From Piromyces finnis (taxonomy: Eukaryota; Neocallimastigomycota; Neocallimastigomycetes; Neocallimastigales; Neocallimastigaceae): a stretch of DNA of 64,000 nt. Positions 25,211 to 43,003 of this stretch are shown here, piece after piece. The stretch's first letter is position 1. Every line of letters begins with the position of its first letter. Position numbers and translations under genes: made by a program. The stretch is from assembly GCA_002104945.1 (NCBI GenBank), contig MCFH01000013.1, forward strand, positions 620,001 to 684,000. The letters are read 5' to 3'. Below the pieces are notes generated by a model, which saw only the letters and a program-made list of their open reading frames with translations, made no database searches and was not told the DNA's origin.

Positions 25211-26070
25211 TTCAATTTAAAACTAAAAACTAAAAATAACAAAAAAAACAATATATCTATAAATTAATTAATTTAATAATATAAAATGGTTAAAAAAAAA
25301 AAAAAACGAAAGATGATTAAGTAATACCAGTAATTTATCAATGATCCTACCTATTTTTGTCTTTTGATTTTTTTTTTTTTTTTTAACTTTATAATATTAA
25401 AAAAAAAAAAAATTAAAATTTAATTTATTAATCTCTCCAAAAAAAAAAAAAAAATAAATAATTATTTAGTTTGAATAAGCAAAATAAACCATAGGACATA
25501 ATAAAATGTATCAATGGTACTAGATATTTACTAATAATTCTTAAAAAATAAATTATCATTTATTTTAAGCCATATTAAAATTAAAAATAAAATAAAAAAC
25601 AAACAAAATAAATTATAATTAAATAAATAAAAAAAAAAAGTATAATTCTTTTTCATAGTGAAATCATTTTTTATTTATCCTTGTTTTAGCCTTAAAAAAA
25701 AAAAAAAGTTATACAGTTATACAATTAAAAAAACTTTTTCATAAATATAATTTTTTTTTTTTGTGTGTTTGTTTTTTCTTTATTTATATATATATACTTT
25801 ATTTTATTTTTTTTGGAATTGTTGTTGTTTTCTAAAATTTATGATTTATTAAAAAAAAAAAAAAAACAACAACAAAAAAAAAACATTTATTATTAAGGAT
25901 GAGTAATGAAATTTATTTATTTAGTATTATTCATGATATTTTATTATTATTTTTATTATTTTTTTTTTTTTAAAAAAAGGAGATGATTTTTTTTTATATT
26001 AGTTTAAAAAAATAGTTAATATATATATATTTATAGGTATATAGAGGTATATCTATACGCAACCCATTAT
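24891..26070. other. Convergent 3' intergenic region
   Basis: Lies between secreted-protein copy 2 (+) and the DENN gene (-). It contains poly(A) and poly(T) runs and an AAT microsatellite (25145-25210). No gene or RNA was recognised. Confidence 0.5.
25145..25210. repeat. AAT trinucleotide microsatellite
   Basis: About 22 perfect copies of AAT in the intergenic region. Confidence 0.95.
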
Positions 26071-29000
26071 TTAATTATTTAATTGAGTTTCAATGGCGGC
26101 ACGAAGATCTTCTGAAAAGGTATTTAATAAAAGTTTATATTGTTTTTTCATTTTAATGTATTGATTTTCGGTAGGAAGAATTAAATCATCCATAGAGGTT
26201 AAATTTTCGTAAAAACGTGTTGATTTTGGGGTTGGACAGGAAAGTGGAATTGGAAGTACAATGTGACGATGACGACTTTTTCTTTTTTTGAATTTTTCAA
26301 TTTCTGGATTCTTAAAAATACGTTTAATTAATTCTTCTCGATCATAGATCTTTGTAATTTCTTGATCATTAAGATCATTTAAGGTGGCTTCTTCAGCAAT
26401 AGACCTAGATTTTGATGAATGTACCTTTTTATCATTCATTGATGAAGAGGCTGCTGCTGCTGTTGTTGATTTTGTACGAACTGTGGCCATAGTGGTCGTG
26501 GTAGTAGTAGTAGTGGTAGTAGTAGTAGTAAAAATCTTTAAAGTGGAAGGGGTATCGGCGGAATATAGTACCGCATTTCTTTCTTTTTGTGAAGATGGTG
26601 GTGTAGATTCTTTTTCTTCTTCTTCTTCTTTTTCTTCGGAGGTTACAGTATTTAAACTAGTTCTGGAAGCATTTGGAGTAGATTCTACTGAACCTGAAAA
26701 AGTTCTTCGCATTTGATAAAGTCCTCCAGAACTGGCACGACTCATGGTATTAATATTTCCAAGAGGACCCTTTCCTTTTTTATCTTCTAAATGTTCCGAT
26801 GAGAAACTAGTTAAATCAACATCCTTTTCAACAAAAAGTCCTTCATAATGATAAAGTTCATCTCGGTAACGCATAAGTAATTCAATAATTTCTATAAGTT
26901 TTGGCATTTTAACATTAACTTCTTTACTTTTGGGACGTTCTGTTGAAGATGTATCAAAGGTGTGTCCATTTAATCTACGAGCTCTTATACTTTCTGGACT
27001 TTTAGATCGAAGATTATTTTCATGATATGAAGTTGTTTTAGTGGTTTTACCATTAACTTCTTCACCACCGCTATTTTTACCTTTAGATCCTTTAACGGAA
27101 GTTGTGGCTGTTGATGTAGATGAAGAAGTGACGTTTGAAGTCGTCGTCGTCGTTGTTGTTGTTGTTGAGTTAGTTTTTATAGTAGTAGTAGTAGTAGTAG
27201 TAGTACTACTACTACTACTACTACCACCACCATTATAGAAACGTGTGCTACCAGTTTTTATCCAGTAACGAATATCTCCTTCACACATAACATAAAAGTA
27301 ACGACGACGCCATTCACGGAAGGCATTACAAACCCGAAGAAGGAACCATAATGAGAAATTTGGTGATTTTATAAAAAGACGATAGAACTCAATCAGAGTA
27401 CGTTTGCATTTAAGTGGGAAAACTGGTGCTGTTTCATTAATGATTTTTAAAAAGGTTTCAATATTGAAATTTTCAATTTGGGGTGAAAAACGTAAATCTG
27501 AAAATTTCATAAGGCGAACATTATAGATAACTTCTTTATCAAAATAATAATCAAGAGGTTGTAAAAATTTTTCTGATAATTCAACAAAATGACGTCTAAA
27601 CATATTATTAATAATATCAAGGGAATAACCCATCAATGAAGCTTCGGTAATCTTTTTAATGACACTTTTATCCTTATGGAAATAAGATTTATGCTTGGTG
27701 ATGACTTTTTCTACACATTCAATATTGGTTTTTCCTGGTGGTGTTGGTATTACAGAGGATGGCATTGCAGGTTTTGTATCATCACCATTCATAAGATTTT
27801 CAGTGGAATCTGATGGAGTTAATGATGTCACCTCTTGAAGGGTTGACGTCGATGAATTATAAGACATAACATTTTCTTTATTAGTATTGGATGATTCAAT
27901 ACCATTATTTTTCTTCATGGCAAGAGAAGAAAAGAATGATCCATATTTAGAGCTAGTGGTTTGTCCAAATTTATTTTTGTTTTCTTCTGTGGCCAAGGTA
28001 GTGATATCATGACTACTATTCACATTCTTCATAGATTTAGAAGAGGCTGTGGTGGAATTAGAGGAATTGCTATTTAATATGGAAGACCAATTAAAACTAG
28101 AAAAACCACTGTTTCTGTTATTTGAAGTTACTGGACTATGGAGAGTGGTTGGGGAAGAAGGTGATACCTTTGTATTAGATGTGGCGGCTGTTGCTAAATT
28201 CTTTGAAGCATGAGATGTGGTTGTAGTTGATGAAGAAGAATTGGTTCCTTTGTTATCGATAGCAGTATCTGAAGAAGAATCTGCTGAAGCTATATTATTT
28301 ATACTATTGGATGAACCAATGTTAGGAAAGAGAGTAGCAATATTTTTAAGAGAAGATGAAGAAGACATATTATTAGATGGTAAAAGGGATGTCCAAAGTG
28401 ATGAAACAATACTATGACTTTCTCTTTTAATTGGTTTTCCAACCCCAACTGGTTGTTGCGCCGTCTTATCATTATTAATTATGGAATTATTACAAGGTTT
28501 ACGTTGAACATAAACAATATTTGGCCAATGACTAAGAGCCTTATTAAAAACTGGATTTGTTGTCCCAATGATAACATTTGGTAGTGTAGCTTCCTTTTTA
28601 ACAATATTTTTAAAATCTGAATCTTGAATAGTAAAATATGGACGGAAATCACCACCATAAGGTACTGGTTTAATTAATTCCATAAAAGTATATACAGTCT
28701 CACTACAACTTCTTGGGGTATCACCTAAAACCAATATTGGTTCACCTAAAATCATCATTTCCCATATTTGCCATGCATCTTCAATAGACTGACGGAAAAT
28801 TTCATAAATTCTTCCTGGACATACTGGCATTTCTTGATGTACAATTTTTTTTGAAGATCTATCCTGTGAACTATAATTCATGGCAAGGTAGGTCATTACA
28901 TTTAATGGTAAATAATACGAATATCGAATGAAAAATTATCATCATCATAACAATATTAAAATTAAAGTCAGTTAAATTATTAATAATATAAATGATAAAA

Positions 29001-31182
29001 AAAAAAAAAAATAATAAAATTAATAATTAATTATCACTTATTTTCCTTTGATAGTATAACGGTTTATAAAATGTATATCTATTGTTTAATTTTTTTTTTT
29101 TTTTTTTTTTTTTTGCAACTTACTTCATATTTTGGGAATTAGTATTGGTATTAAAAAATTGAGGATAATGATTAGCTGGTGCAAACATGATTGGATAGAT
29201 ACTTTTAAAGAATGGGAAAGAAAGTACCATATTGGATGGTGTTTGTTTTAGTGAATTTGAACGAATAAAGAAATAACGTTCATTTAATATACTTGGTGGA
29301 TTTGGCCATTTATTAATAAAAGCAATAGCCATTTTAAATATTTTTTGACGTTTTTGAATTAAAATTTCATCATCTACAGTTTTACCTATTTTTAATGAAC
29401 TGAAATAAAGCATACCTAATTTTTCAACAATTTTCATAAATAAACCTTTAAATGGATGAGGAGAAAGAAGAACAAAGGATTTTTGGAAATATCCTCTTTT
29501 ATTTGTAGGATCTTTTTGTTGTCTAAAGAATACATAACCATAAATATATCCATCCATATCGATCTTTAGATCTTTTTGATATTTTTCTGGATTATTTATT
29601 ATTCCTTTAAACCGTTCCTCTTCCCTTTTCATATGAACTACTGGTGAAAAGTGATGTTGATGATGATAAAGTTTTTCTGTATTTGGTCCGGATTTCATTC
29701 TAAAACAAAAGATTGAATTTCCTTTATGCGAAGATGAATTTGAATCAGGAAATGCTGAAAAACTTACATTTTTCTTTTCTTCATCTGTCATATCTGTTGG
29801 TGGATATACGTACTCTAAGGCTTGTCCAACCTCTAAATCAAAATTCACTATACAAAAGCATAATACCCAACGATGAAAATCATTTAATTCTTTATCCGTT
29901 AAAATATCCTTTTTGATTGTTAATTTTTTTTGCTTTTTATCTTCTTTTAAATTTTCTGTTGATTTTTTGCTATTATCTTGTTTGTCTATATCTTTATTAA
30001 TAGATGTAGGAATAAAGCCAATTTACATTAAAATAAATAATATATTTTAACGAAAATAAGATTTAAATATTAAAAAAAAAAAGTTTTATATTTAGTGTAA
30101 TTTGTATTTATTATAATAAAATATTATAATATTATGACTATGTTTTATTCTATTTGATTGTATATATTCTTTTTTTTTATATAACATTCTATAATGATGG
30201 CTTATTCTATTTAATTATCTAATATTTTTTTTTTATCTGTAGGACAAATATTATATTAAATGAAACTGTCTTTAATAAATTTACCTTGAAGATTCTCTGT
30301 TTTTAATTCTGATGAGTTTTTATCCATTCCTAAAGGTGAACTTGTTAAATTTGTTGATGGTGATGTTATTTTTTCAACTGGAATAACCAATACTTTTGAG
30401 GGATCATTCGATAAATTTGGTGATTTTGGGGTACGAGGTGAATTCACTAAACTTGATAGTGAGGTTGGTGAATTAGTAGAAGAATCATAGTTTGATATAT
30501 TATCTAAATATTCGGTACTACCCAAGATATTATCTGTTTGTTGTTGTTGATGTTGATTATTACGAGATTTATTTAATTCATTATATATAAGGGAAGAATA
30601 AGAGCCTGTTATACCTCTTAATTCTTTTGGAATTAAATTATTTTTTTTTAATATAGAATAATTTTTTTCTTTATTTATAGAATTTTCATCATTAACATTG
30701 ATAGTATTATTATCATTATTATTATTATTATTATTTATATCTATATCTATGTTGTTATAATGTAGAGTATCATTTTGGGAGTTTAGCTTGAAAGCTTCAT
30801 TTTCTTCATTTAAAATATTTTCATTTATATCTGAATCTATTGATAATATGCTTTTATTTATATCATCACTTGTAGTACCCAAAAATGAAGCGCTATTGTC
30901 ATCTAAAGAAAAAATTGTTTCTGGATGTTCCTGTGAATGTTGTTGTTGTTGTTCATTATTAATGTTGGAATTAACAAATTCCGATTCATAACTTGAAAGT
31001 GAATTTATATCATCGTTAAAACTAGAATCGTTTTCGTTGTCTATACTAGTTCCATTAATTTCTTCTAAATGATTAATATTTCCTGTTGAGAAATTTTTAT
31101 CAATTTGTATTTTTAAATGATTTGTTTTTAAGCTTTCTGCTTTTAATGTATCATTTGTATTTATAGACTTTTTCATATCCAT
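26071..31182 (-). CDS. DENND6-type DENN domain protein, three exons
   Basis: Minus-strand exons read as 31182-30285, 29991-29124 and 28870-26071, joining in frame to 1521 residues. Residues 1-300 are an Asn/Ser/Asp-rich disordered extension. The DENN module starts near 335 with WVLCFCIVNFDLEVGQALEY, characteristic of DENND6/FAM116. The second exon ends with a conserved helix block (MKIVEKLGMLYFSSLKIGKT). The third begins with the central DENN core (VCPGRIYEIF, then GEPILVLGDTPRSCSETV and GGDFRPYFTIQDSDF). In animals DENND6 is an exchange factor for Rab GTPases in endosome recycling; a similar membrane-traffic role is inferred. Long Ser/Thr/Asn tracts, including Thr runs, interrupt the C-terminal half, so this protein is much longer than the roughly 600-residue animal form. 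The second acceptor (exon start 29991) is the least certain boundary. Confidence 0.85.
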
Positions 31183-37180
<5,998 letters not shown>

Positions 37181-37195
37181 TTATCTTATTATGTA
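37181..37195. repeat. Left target-site duplication of the SINE-like element
   Basis: TTATCTTATTATGTA directly precedes the element and is repeated exactly after its A tail at 37791-37805. A preceding A also matches but cannot be told apart from the tail. Confidence 0.9.
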
Positions 37196-37214
37196 GTCGT
37201 TCCAGTTTTTATCC

Positions 37215-37228
37215 TGGTTGTTAAGGCG
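37215..37228 (+). promoter_or_regulatory. Probable RNA polymerase III A box
   Basis: TGGTTGTTAAGGCG resembles the D-arm region of tRNAs with TGGTTAAGGCG-type A boxes. It is imperfect, but its spacing of about 40 bases to the B box is as in a tRNA gene. Confidence 0.55.
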
Positions 37229-37253
37229 TTTCCTTAGCATACATAAGGCTTCT

Positions 37254-37264
37254 GGTTCGACCCC
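37254..37264 (+). promoter_or_regulatory. RNA polymerase III B box
   Basis: GGTTCGACCCC matches the B-box consensus GGTTCGANNCC. It forms the T-loop equivalent of the tRNA-like head, and its strong match suggests the element kept an internal promoter. Confidence 0.75.
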
Positions 37265-37727
37265 GCAGATGTCAGTGCCTGTGGATTTTCCCACTGGGTT
37301 TGCCATGGGTTGGGTTATGATATTCAGGTAAGTATAAATGAACTTTCTAATTTACTACTATGATAATAACACTCGTCTAGCCGGCCTGAGAGGGTCTAGT
37401 GTACATGGTACATTCCAAATTAGAACTTAATAAGTGGTGACTTAGGCTATGCCAAAAACACATAATATTCCTTAATCAATTTAAGTGTAAACATTAGGGG
37501 GCGGTTGACACGTGATCAAATTGACTATAAGAGGCTTAGCATTGTAGTTGTGAAATATCGTACAACGACATGCATCTAATGTACATGGATTAAGTGAGCG
37601 TCGAAGCTGAAGAAACAGTATGACAGACCAGGAGGGTCACAACCACCTAGCAATAGGAATGAGCCAACGTTTCTCTAAGAACCACCATTGGAGCTAACTC
37701 TGATCGATGGGAGAAATGCACTCGGAA

Positions 37728-37790
<63 letters not shown>

Positions 37791-37792
<2 letters not shown>

Positions 37793-37805
37793 ATCTTATT
37801 ATGTA
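37791..37805. repeat. Right target-site duplication of the SINE-like element
   Basis: Exact copy of 37181-37195, directly after the A tail. With no mismatch over 15 bases, the insertion is probably young. Confidence 0.9.
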
Positions 37806-38718
37806 TAACTAAAAAAAAAAAAAAAAAAAAAGACTTTGAAACATATATACACAAACAAAATAATCACAGAAAATCATATATATTAAAAAAAACAAGCATT
37901 AATAAAAGTAAAAAAAAAAAAAGTAGAAAATTAAGAAAATAACATTTCAAAAATATCACAAGTAATTATCTTTTCATAAAAAGTATATAATTTTTTTATA
38001 GAGAAAAAAAAAACGAATGAATAAAAAACTTTCTATTATAATATTTTTTTTAAAAAAAAAGAAAAAAATATACTAATCCAATCTAATTTGTTATTTATAT
38101 GTACTTTTAATAATTGTATAGCATATTCTCAATTATAAATAATTTCATAATTTATTCTAATAATATTATCATTTTATAAAAAAAAAATAAAGAAATGGTA
38201 TTTTAAATTAAAGAATAAAAAAAATAAAACAAAAAAGAAACAAAAATATTTATATAGTAATAAAATAAAAAAAAAAAATGATTATATTATTTTAGAATAA
38301 AACTCTTATTTAAAATTCTCTATTCAAAATCGAAGGACTATCAATTTTATTTATTAATTAATTTATTTATATAAATCTTAAAGACCAAAAAAATAAAAAA
38401 TAAAAAAAAAAAAAAAAAAGAAAAAACAATATCTCCATTTCTGAATTAAAATACAGATTTTCAATAAAACAAATAGAATTTTATCTTTTCAGTTATTTTA
38501 TTTTCGTATAAAAAAATAGAAAAAAAATAGATTAGGAAAACTTAATTCATACTAAATTATTTATAAATAAATTTATAACAATAAAAGTGTAAAATTTATC
38601 ACAACAACAATAACAACAACAACAACAAAAAATAATAATAATAAAGCAGTAAAGATAAGTATATTTTTTTATAAAAAAAAAAAAGAAAAAAAATAATTTT
38701 ATAATATTATAGTTAATC
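37806..38718. other. AT-rich leader region of the kinase gene
   Basis: About 900 bases of A-rich DNA with poly(A) runs and a CAACAA/AATAAT stretch near 38,600 just before the kinase ATG. No gene is seen; it is presumably the promoter and 5' untranslated region. Confidence 0.5.
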
Positions 38719-41700
38719 ATGTTGACCGATGATCCGTCATTTTCCTCCGTTGTTGAGGATAAAAATACTGATGCCGAAAAAAATGCTAAAAAGCGCAGTT
38801 CTCGTACGATTTTTGGTTCCTATCAACTTCTTCGTACAATTGGTGAAGGAGAATTTGGTAAAGTAAAACTTGGTTTAAAAATTAATACTCAGTCAGCGGT
38901 AAATATCTTTTTATTGAATATCTAGAGTATATCCCTAATTCAAAAGAAAATTTACTAATAATTTTTTTTATAAATTTTTAATTTATTTAAAAAATAGGTT
39001 GCTATTAAACTCATTAAGAAAAAAAATGTTTTTAACCAAAATAAGTTAACTAAACTTTGTCAAGAAATCAGTATTTTAGAAGTAATTTTTTTTATTACAA
39101 ATTATTATAATATATGTTTTTATTATTGTGGTTTTTTTTTTAAAAAAAAAAAAAAAAGATAAAATATATTAAATATTAAATATAATATTAAACTATTTTT
39201 ATTTATACCATACCTATAGAAAGTAAATCATCCTTTTATTATTAAAACTTATGAAGTTATAGAAGATAATGATTATATTGGTATTATTATGGAATATGCT
39301 TCTGGTAAGTACTATATTTATAAGTATTTATTAAAATTGAATAAGAATATATATAGTAATCGATTAAATTGCTTATATATGTTTTATAGGAGGTGAACTC
39401 TTTGAATATATTCTTGCTCACCGTTATTTAGAAGAATATGAAGCAAAAAGATTTTTTGCACAACTTCTTAGTGGTATAAACTACCTTCATAAAAATCATT
39501 TAGTTCATCGTGATTTAAAATTGGTAATATAAAATATTAATATTAATAAAAAAAAGTTTAATAGTTTAAAACTGAAATAATGAAAAGATTATTTTTTAGC
39601 AATTATTGACTTAAAATAATAAGAAAATCATTTAAAAATTTAAATGCAAACATTAAAATTTTGGTTTTATATAAATTTATTTTGATAATTTATCATATAG
39701 GAAAATTTATTATTAGATAGCATTCATAATATAGTTATTACTGATTTTGGTTTTGCTACAGAATCTCATTCAGATGAAAATAAATTTTTAACGACTTCAT
39801 GCGGTAGTCCATGCTACGCTGCTCCAGAATTAGTTGTTAATGATGTAAGATAATATTTTTTTAATTCATTATAGTATTATATAGTACCACCACCACCATC
39901 GATCAATTTTCTTATGATATATATATTTCTCTCTTTTTTTTTTTTTTTAAAAAAAAAACTTGAATTAACTTAGGGTTACGTTGGGGAAGCTGCAGATATA
40001 TGGAGTTGTGGTGTTATTCTTTATGCGATGATTTGTGGATATTTACCATTTGATGATGATCCAAATAATCCAGATGGTGAAAATATTCATTTACTTTATA
40101 AATATATTTTAGAAACAGAAGTTTCATTCCCAGATTATGTAAGCGAAGAAGCTAAAAGTCTATTACGTGGTATATTAAATCCAGATCCAGATACTCGTTT
40201 TAAAATGGATCAAATAATTAACCATCCATGGTTAATTGATTTTAAAGAATTTATTTTATTAGAATATGACGATAATAATGAAGCTATTATACCAGAATGT
40301 GAAGATATGCCTGAAAATATGAAGATAATGGTAGATAATAATATGAATAATGTAAAAACATTAGCTTCCCAAGTCTTTTCATCCGTTTCATCGTCCAATT
40401 CTCAACAAGAACTTAAAAATTTAAATGAAAATGATGAGCAAATTTCAATTCAAAATAATACTGGCAATGATGATGATAATAATAATGATAATGAAAGTAA
40501 TAGTGATAGTGATGAAGAAGATAGTGAAGAAGTCAGCGATGATGATAGTGAAAACGATAATAATAATGACTATTTCATGGATACACAAAATGTTTTACCA
40601 GATGTTTCCACTATTGATACAGATCAGTACATTGATTTTATTAAACAAAGTGACTGTGATACCACTTCAAATATTAATAGTGAAGCTTCAGATATTAATG
40701 GACAAATAGTTATCAAAAAAGATAGCTATTACACTGCACAAGGTATGGATTTAAATCAAAACAGTAGTGTCATGAATGAAAGTCATGTTGATGAAGATTT
40801 TGATATACCAATGGATGTATCCATTCCAATGAATACTAAGCACAATTACGGTGGTGATAGTGTTACTATTCCAGATTCAATATCAAATTATTATACAGAT
40901 AGTTCTGAAATATTTTCAACCCCATTACCTTCTAAATCAATTAACAGTAAAATTAGTCATAGTACCTATTTATCATCCACAAGTGAAATTAATGAACATC
41001 ATTCTATAGAACAATCAAATAAAACAGTAACAGACAAAAAGGAAACAGAAAAAGAAAATCAAACAGATGACATTATACTTCCAGGTAGTCTAAATGAAGA
41101 TATTTCCCCAATATATTCTAGCATTTTAGAAAACTCTATTGAAGAGCTTCCATCCACTGTAAATAATCAATCAAAAATTGCCTTTAATAGAACATCACTT
41201 CAACCTAAACCAAGAGTTAGTTCCCTTCCAGAAAATAATATAGTATTAACTAGTTTGGAAGATGAAAAGGCTTCCTCTATACTTTCACAAACTGTTGTTG
41301 AAGCACCAACACAAGTTTCAGACATGCCAGAAACCCTCTCTACCGTAATTGTTGAAAATAAGAGTAGTGAAGAATTATCAAAACAAAGTATTCAATTAAA
41401 TATCATAAAGGAAAATGAAGATGAAGTTGATAAAGAAAGTGAAAGCGAATATATTACTAAACTTGAAACTCTCTCCATAAATTCAAACAAGGAACAATCC
41501 TTCCTTAAAGAATACAGTATTATATCAAATAATAAAAGTATTGTTTCAGACAGAAAGAGTATCAGATCAAAAACCGATATTAATCAAATGAACCTAGAAA
41601 ATATCAAAATATCTCGTTCTAATATTTCTTTATCCTCAAAAAGATTATCTATTTGTACTACAACAACCTTAAATAATACATCATTTCTTTCAACCGGCGG

Positions 41701-43003
41701 TGGTAATAATAAAAAGATGTCCGCTGGTGGTGTTAATACCAGTATGAATGATATATCGATGGATGGTCTCCATCCATTGGTAGGTCATACCTCATTAATC
41801 CTTCCACATGAATCTTATTCATCTGACATGAAAAGATATTCCTTAAACGCCTATAAAAAGAATCGTAATAGTTTAGTTATTCCAACCACTAATACCTCCA
41901 TGATCAATTCCTTTAATACTACAACGACATCATCTAAACAACATCCAAGAAATTCAATTATAAATAATAATGTATCTGTCTCCCTTTCTGATAACAAAAT
42001 AATCCCACAAGAAGATGAAAAGGACAAATTTGAAGAAAAAAAAGAGGAGCCTCTTATGATATTGGATGAATTAAAAGAAGACAAAGAACTTTCGGTGGTA
42101 AAACCATCATCAGCAAGTCATCTTCATTTAGAAGAAGCAGAAAATAGTAGTACTAGTGAAATAGAGCATCCTCCAAAAACTGAGGAAAACACTGAGATAA
42201 CATCAATGCCAGTGCATGCCACTGAATCAAAGGTAGATGGAATTGAAGCCTCTGCCTCTACTCAACAAGAGGAAAATAAACCTGCTGAAGTAAAACCAGC
42301 CAAAGAACTCATATCACCAAAAAATCCTTACATAAAATTCTTTAATGGTATCATTGATTCTAAAGCCCTCACTATCACTCCACCATTTGTTACCTTTTTA
42401 GAAATGCAAAAAACATTAATAGATATGGATATTGATTTCCGTGTCTTGAATAATTGTTTCAAGATTCGTTGTCAAAAATCATTTAATAATATTGATTCCC
42501 CAGAAGATTTAGAAGCCATTGCTAAAGCTTCACCAGTAATGTCACCTCTTCATTCTCCAATAAATACCCCATCCTCTACACCATCTCCTCAACTTCCTGC
42601 TAAAACAAAGTACATTAATAAAAGCAAGAAATCACTTAATGACGAAGTTATCACTACAGCAAGTCCAAGAATTAAAGCAAATAATACGGAACAAGTATCA
42701 AAATGTTACAGTTTCCATTCCTATAGTTCTGGCAAATTTAAATCCATTGTAAATTCACTTATATGTGCTAAACCATCTTCCCCATCAACACCAAACCAAT
42801 CCCATGGTAATGACCAAAAACGTTTATTCTCTTTAATAAAACGAAAAAAGACTCAATCTCATGTTATCTTTACCATGGAAATATGCCGTATAAAGAATCG
42901 TGATGAACTTTATATTATAAAATTTAAACGTCGTAAGGGTGATGTTTGGCTTTTTAAAGACCTCTATCAACAAATTATCGCTAGATTACCCTTAAGAACT
43001 TAA
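38719..43003 (+). CDS. Kin4-like Ser/Thr protein kinase with long tail, six exons
   Basis: Exons read as 38719-38898, 38998-39081, 39220-39304, 39390-39523, 39701-39844 and 39974-43003, giving 1218 residues. The kinase domain spans about 35-297: GEGEFGKV loop, VAIK with Lys64, HRD (156-158), DFG (176-178), and a T-loop [13 protein letters not shown] whose Thr193 matches the LKB1/Elm1-type activation site of the AMPK family. The segment [20 protein letters not shown] is most like fungal Kin4/Ppk1/KfsA-type kinases, which act in mitotic exit or septation control. Residues about 300-1100 are Ser/Asn/Glu-rich and probably disordered. The last about 100 residues end in a KA1-like pattern ([20 protein letters not shown] then [15 protein letters not shown]), which in related kinases binds membranes and inhibits the kinase. 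All key catalytic residues are present. The Kin4 assignment, rather than another AMPK-related type, is inference. Confidence 0.88.

Larger units (their letters stand above)
37196..37790 (+). mobile_element. tRNA-headed SINE-like retroelement with 60-A tail
   Basis: A block of about 535 bases with near-balanced composition (27-48% G+C in lines counted by hand, against under 20% around it), then 60 uninterrupted A (37731-37790), bounded by an exact 15-bp direct repeat. These are the marks of target-primed reverse transcription. The 5' end resembles a tRNA: an A-box-like TGGTTGTTAAGGCG at 37215-37228, a perfect 5-bp anticodon-type stem with 7-base loop at 37232-37248, and a B box GGTTCGACCCC at 37254-37264. 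No open frame of note occurs, so movement would depend on a LINE in trans. The body contains a near-repeat, TCTAGTGTACATGG at 37395 and TCTAATGTACATGG at 37575. It lies about 930 bases upstream of the kinase ATG, in the same orientation. I do not recognise the family. A retroposed structural RNA is the main alternative. Confidence 0.8.

Noticed and set aside
26384-28417. Frames antisense to the DENN gene, rich in Val or Glu
   Set aside because: They are mirror images of Ser/Thr/Asn codon runs in the real gene on the minus strand.
37196-37270. A functional tRNA gene
   Set aside because: The B box is good, but the T-arm stem has mismatches, no acceptor stem closes, and the sequence continues into a 535-base body with an A tail and target-site duplication.
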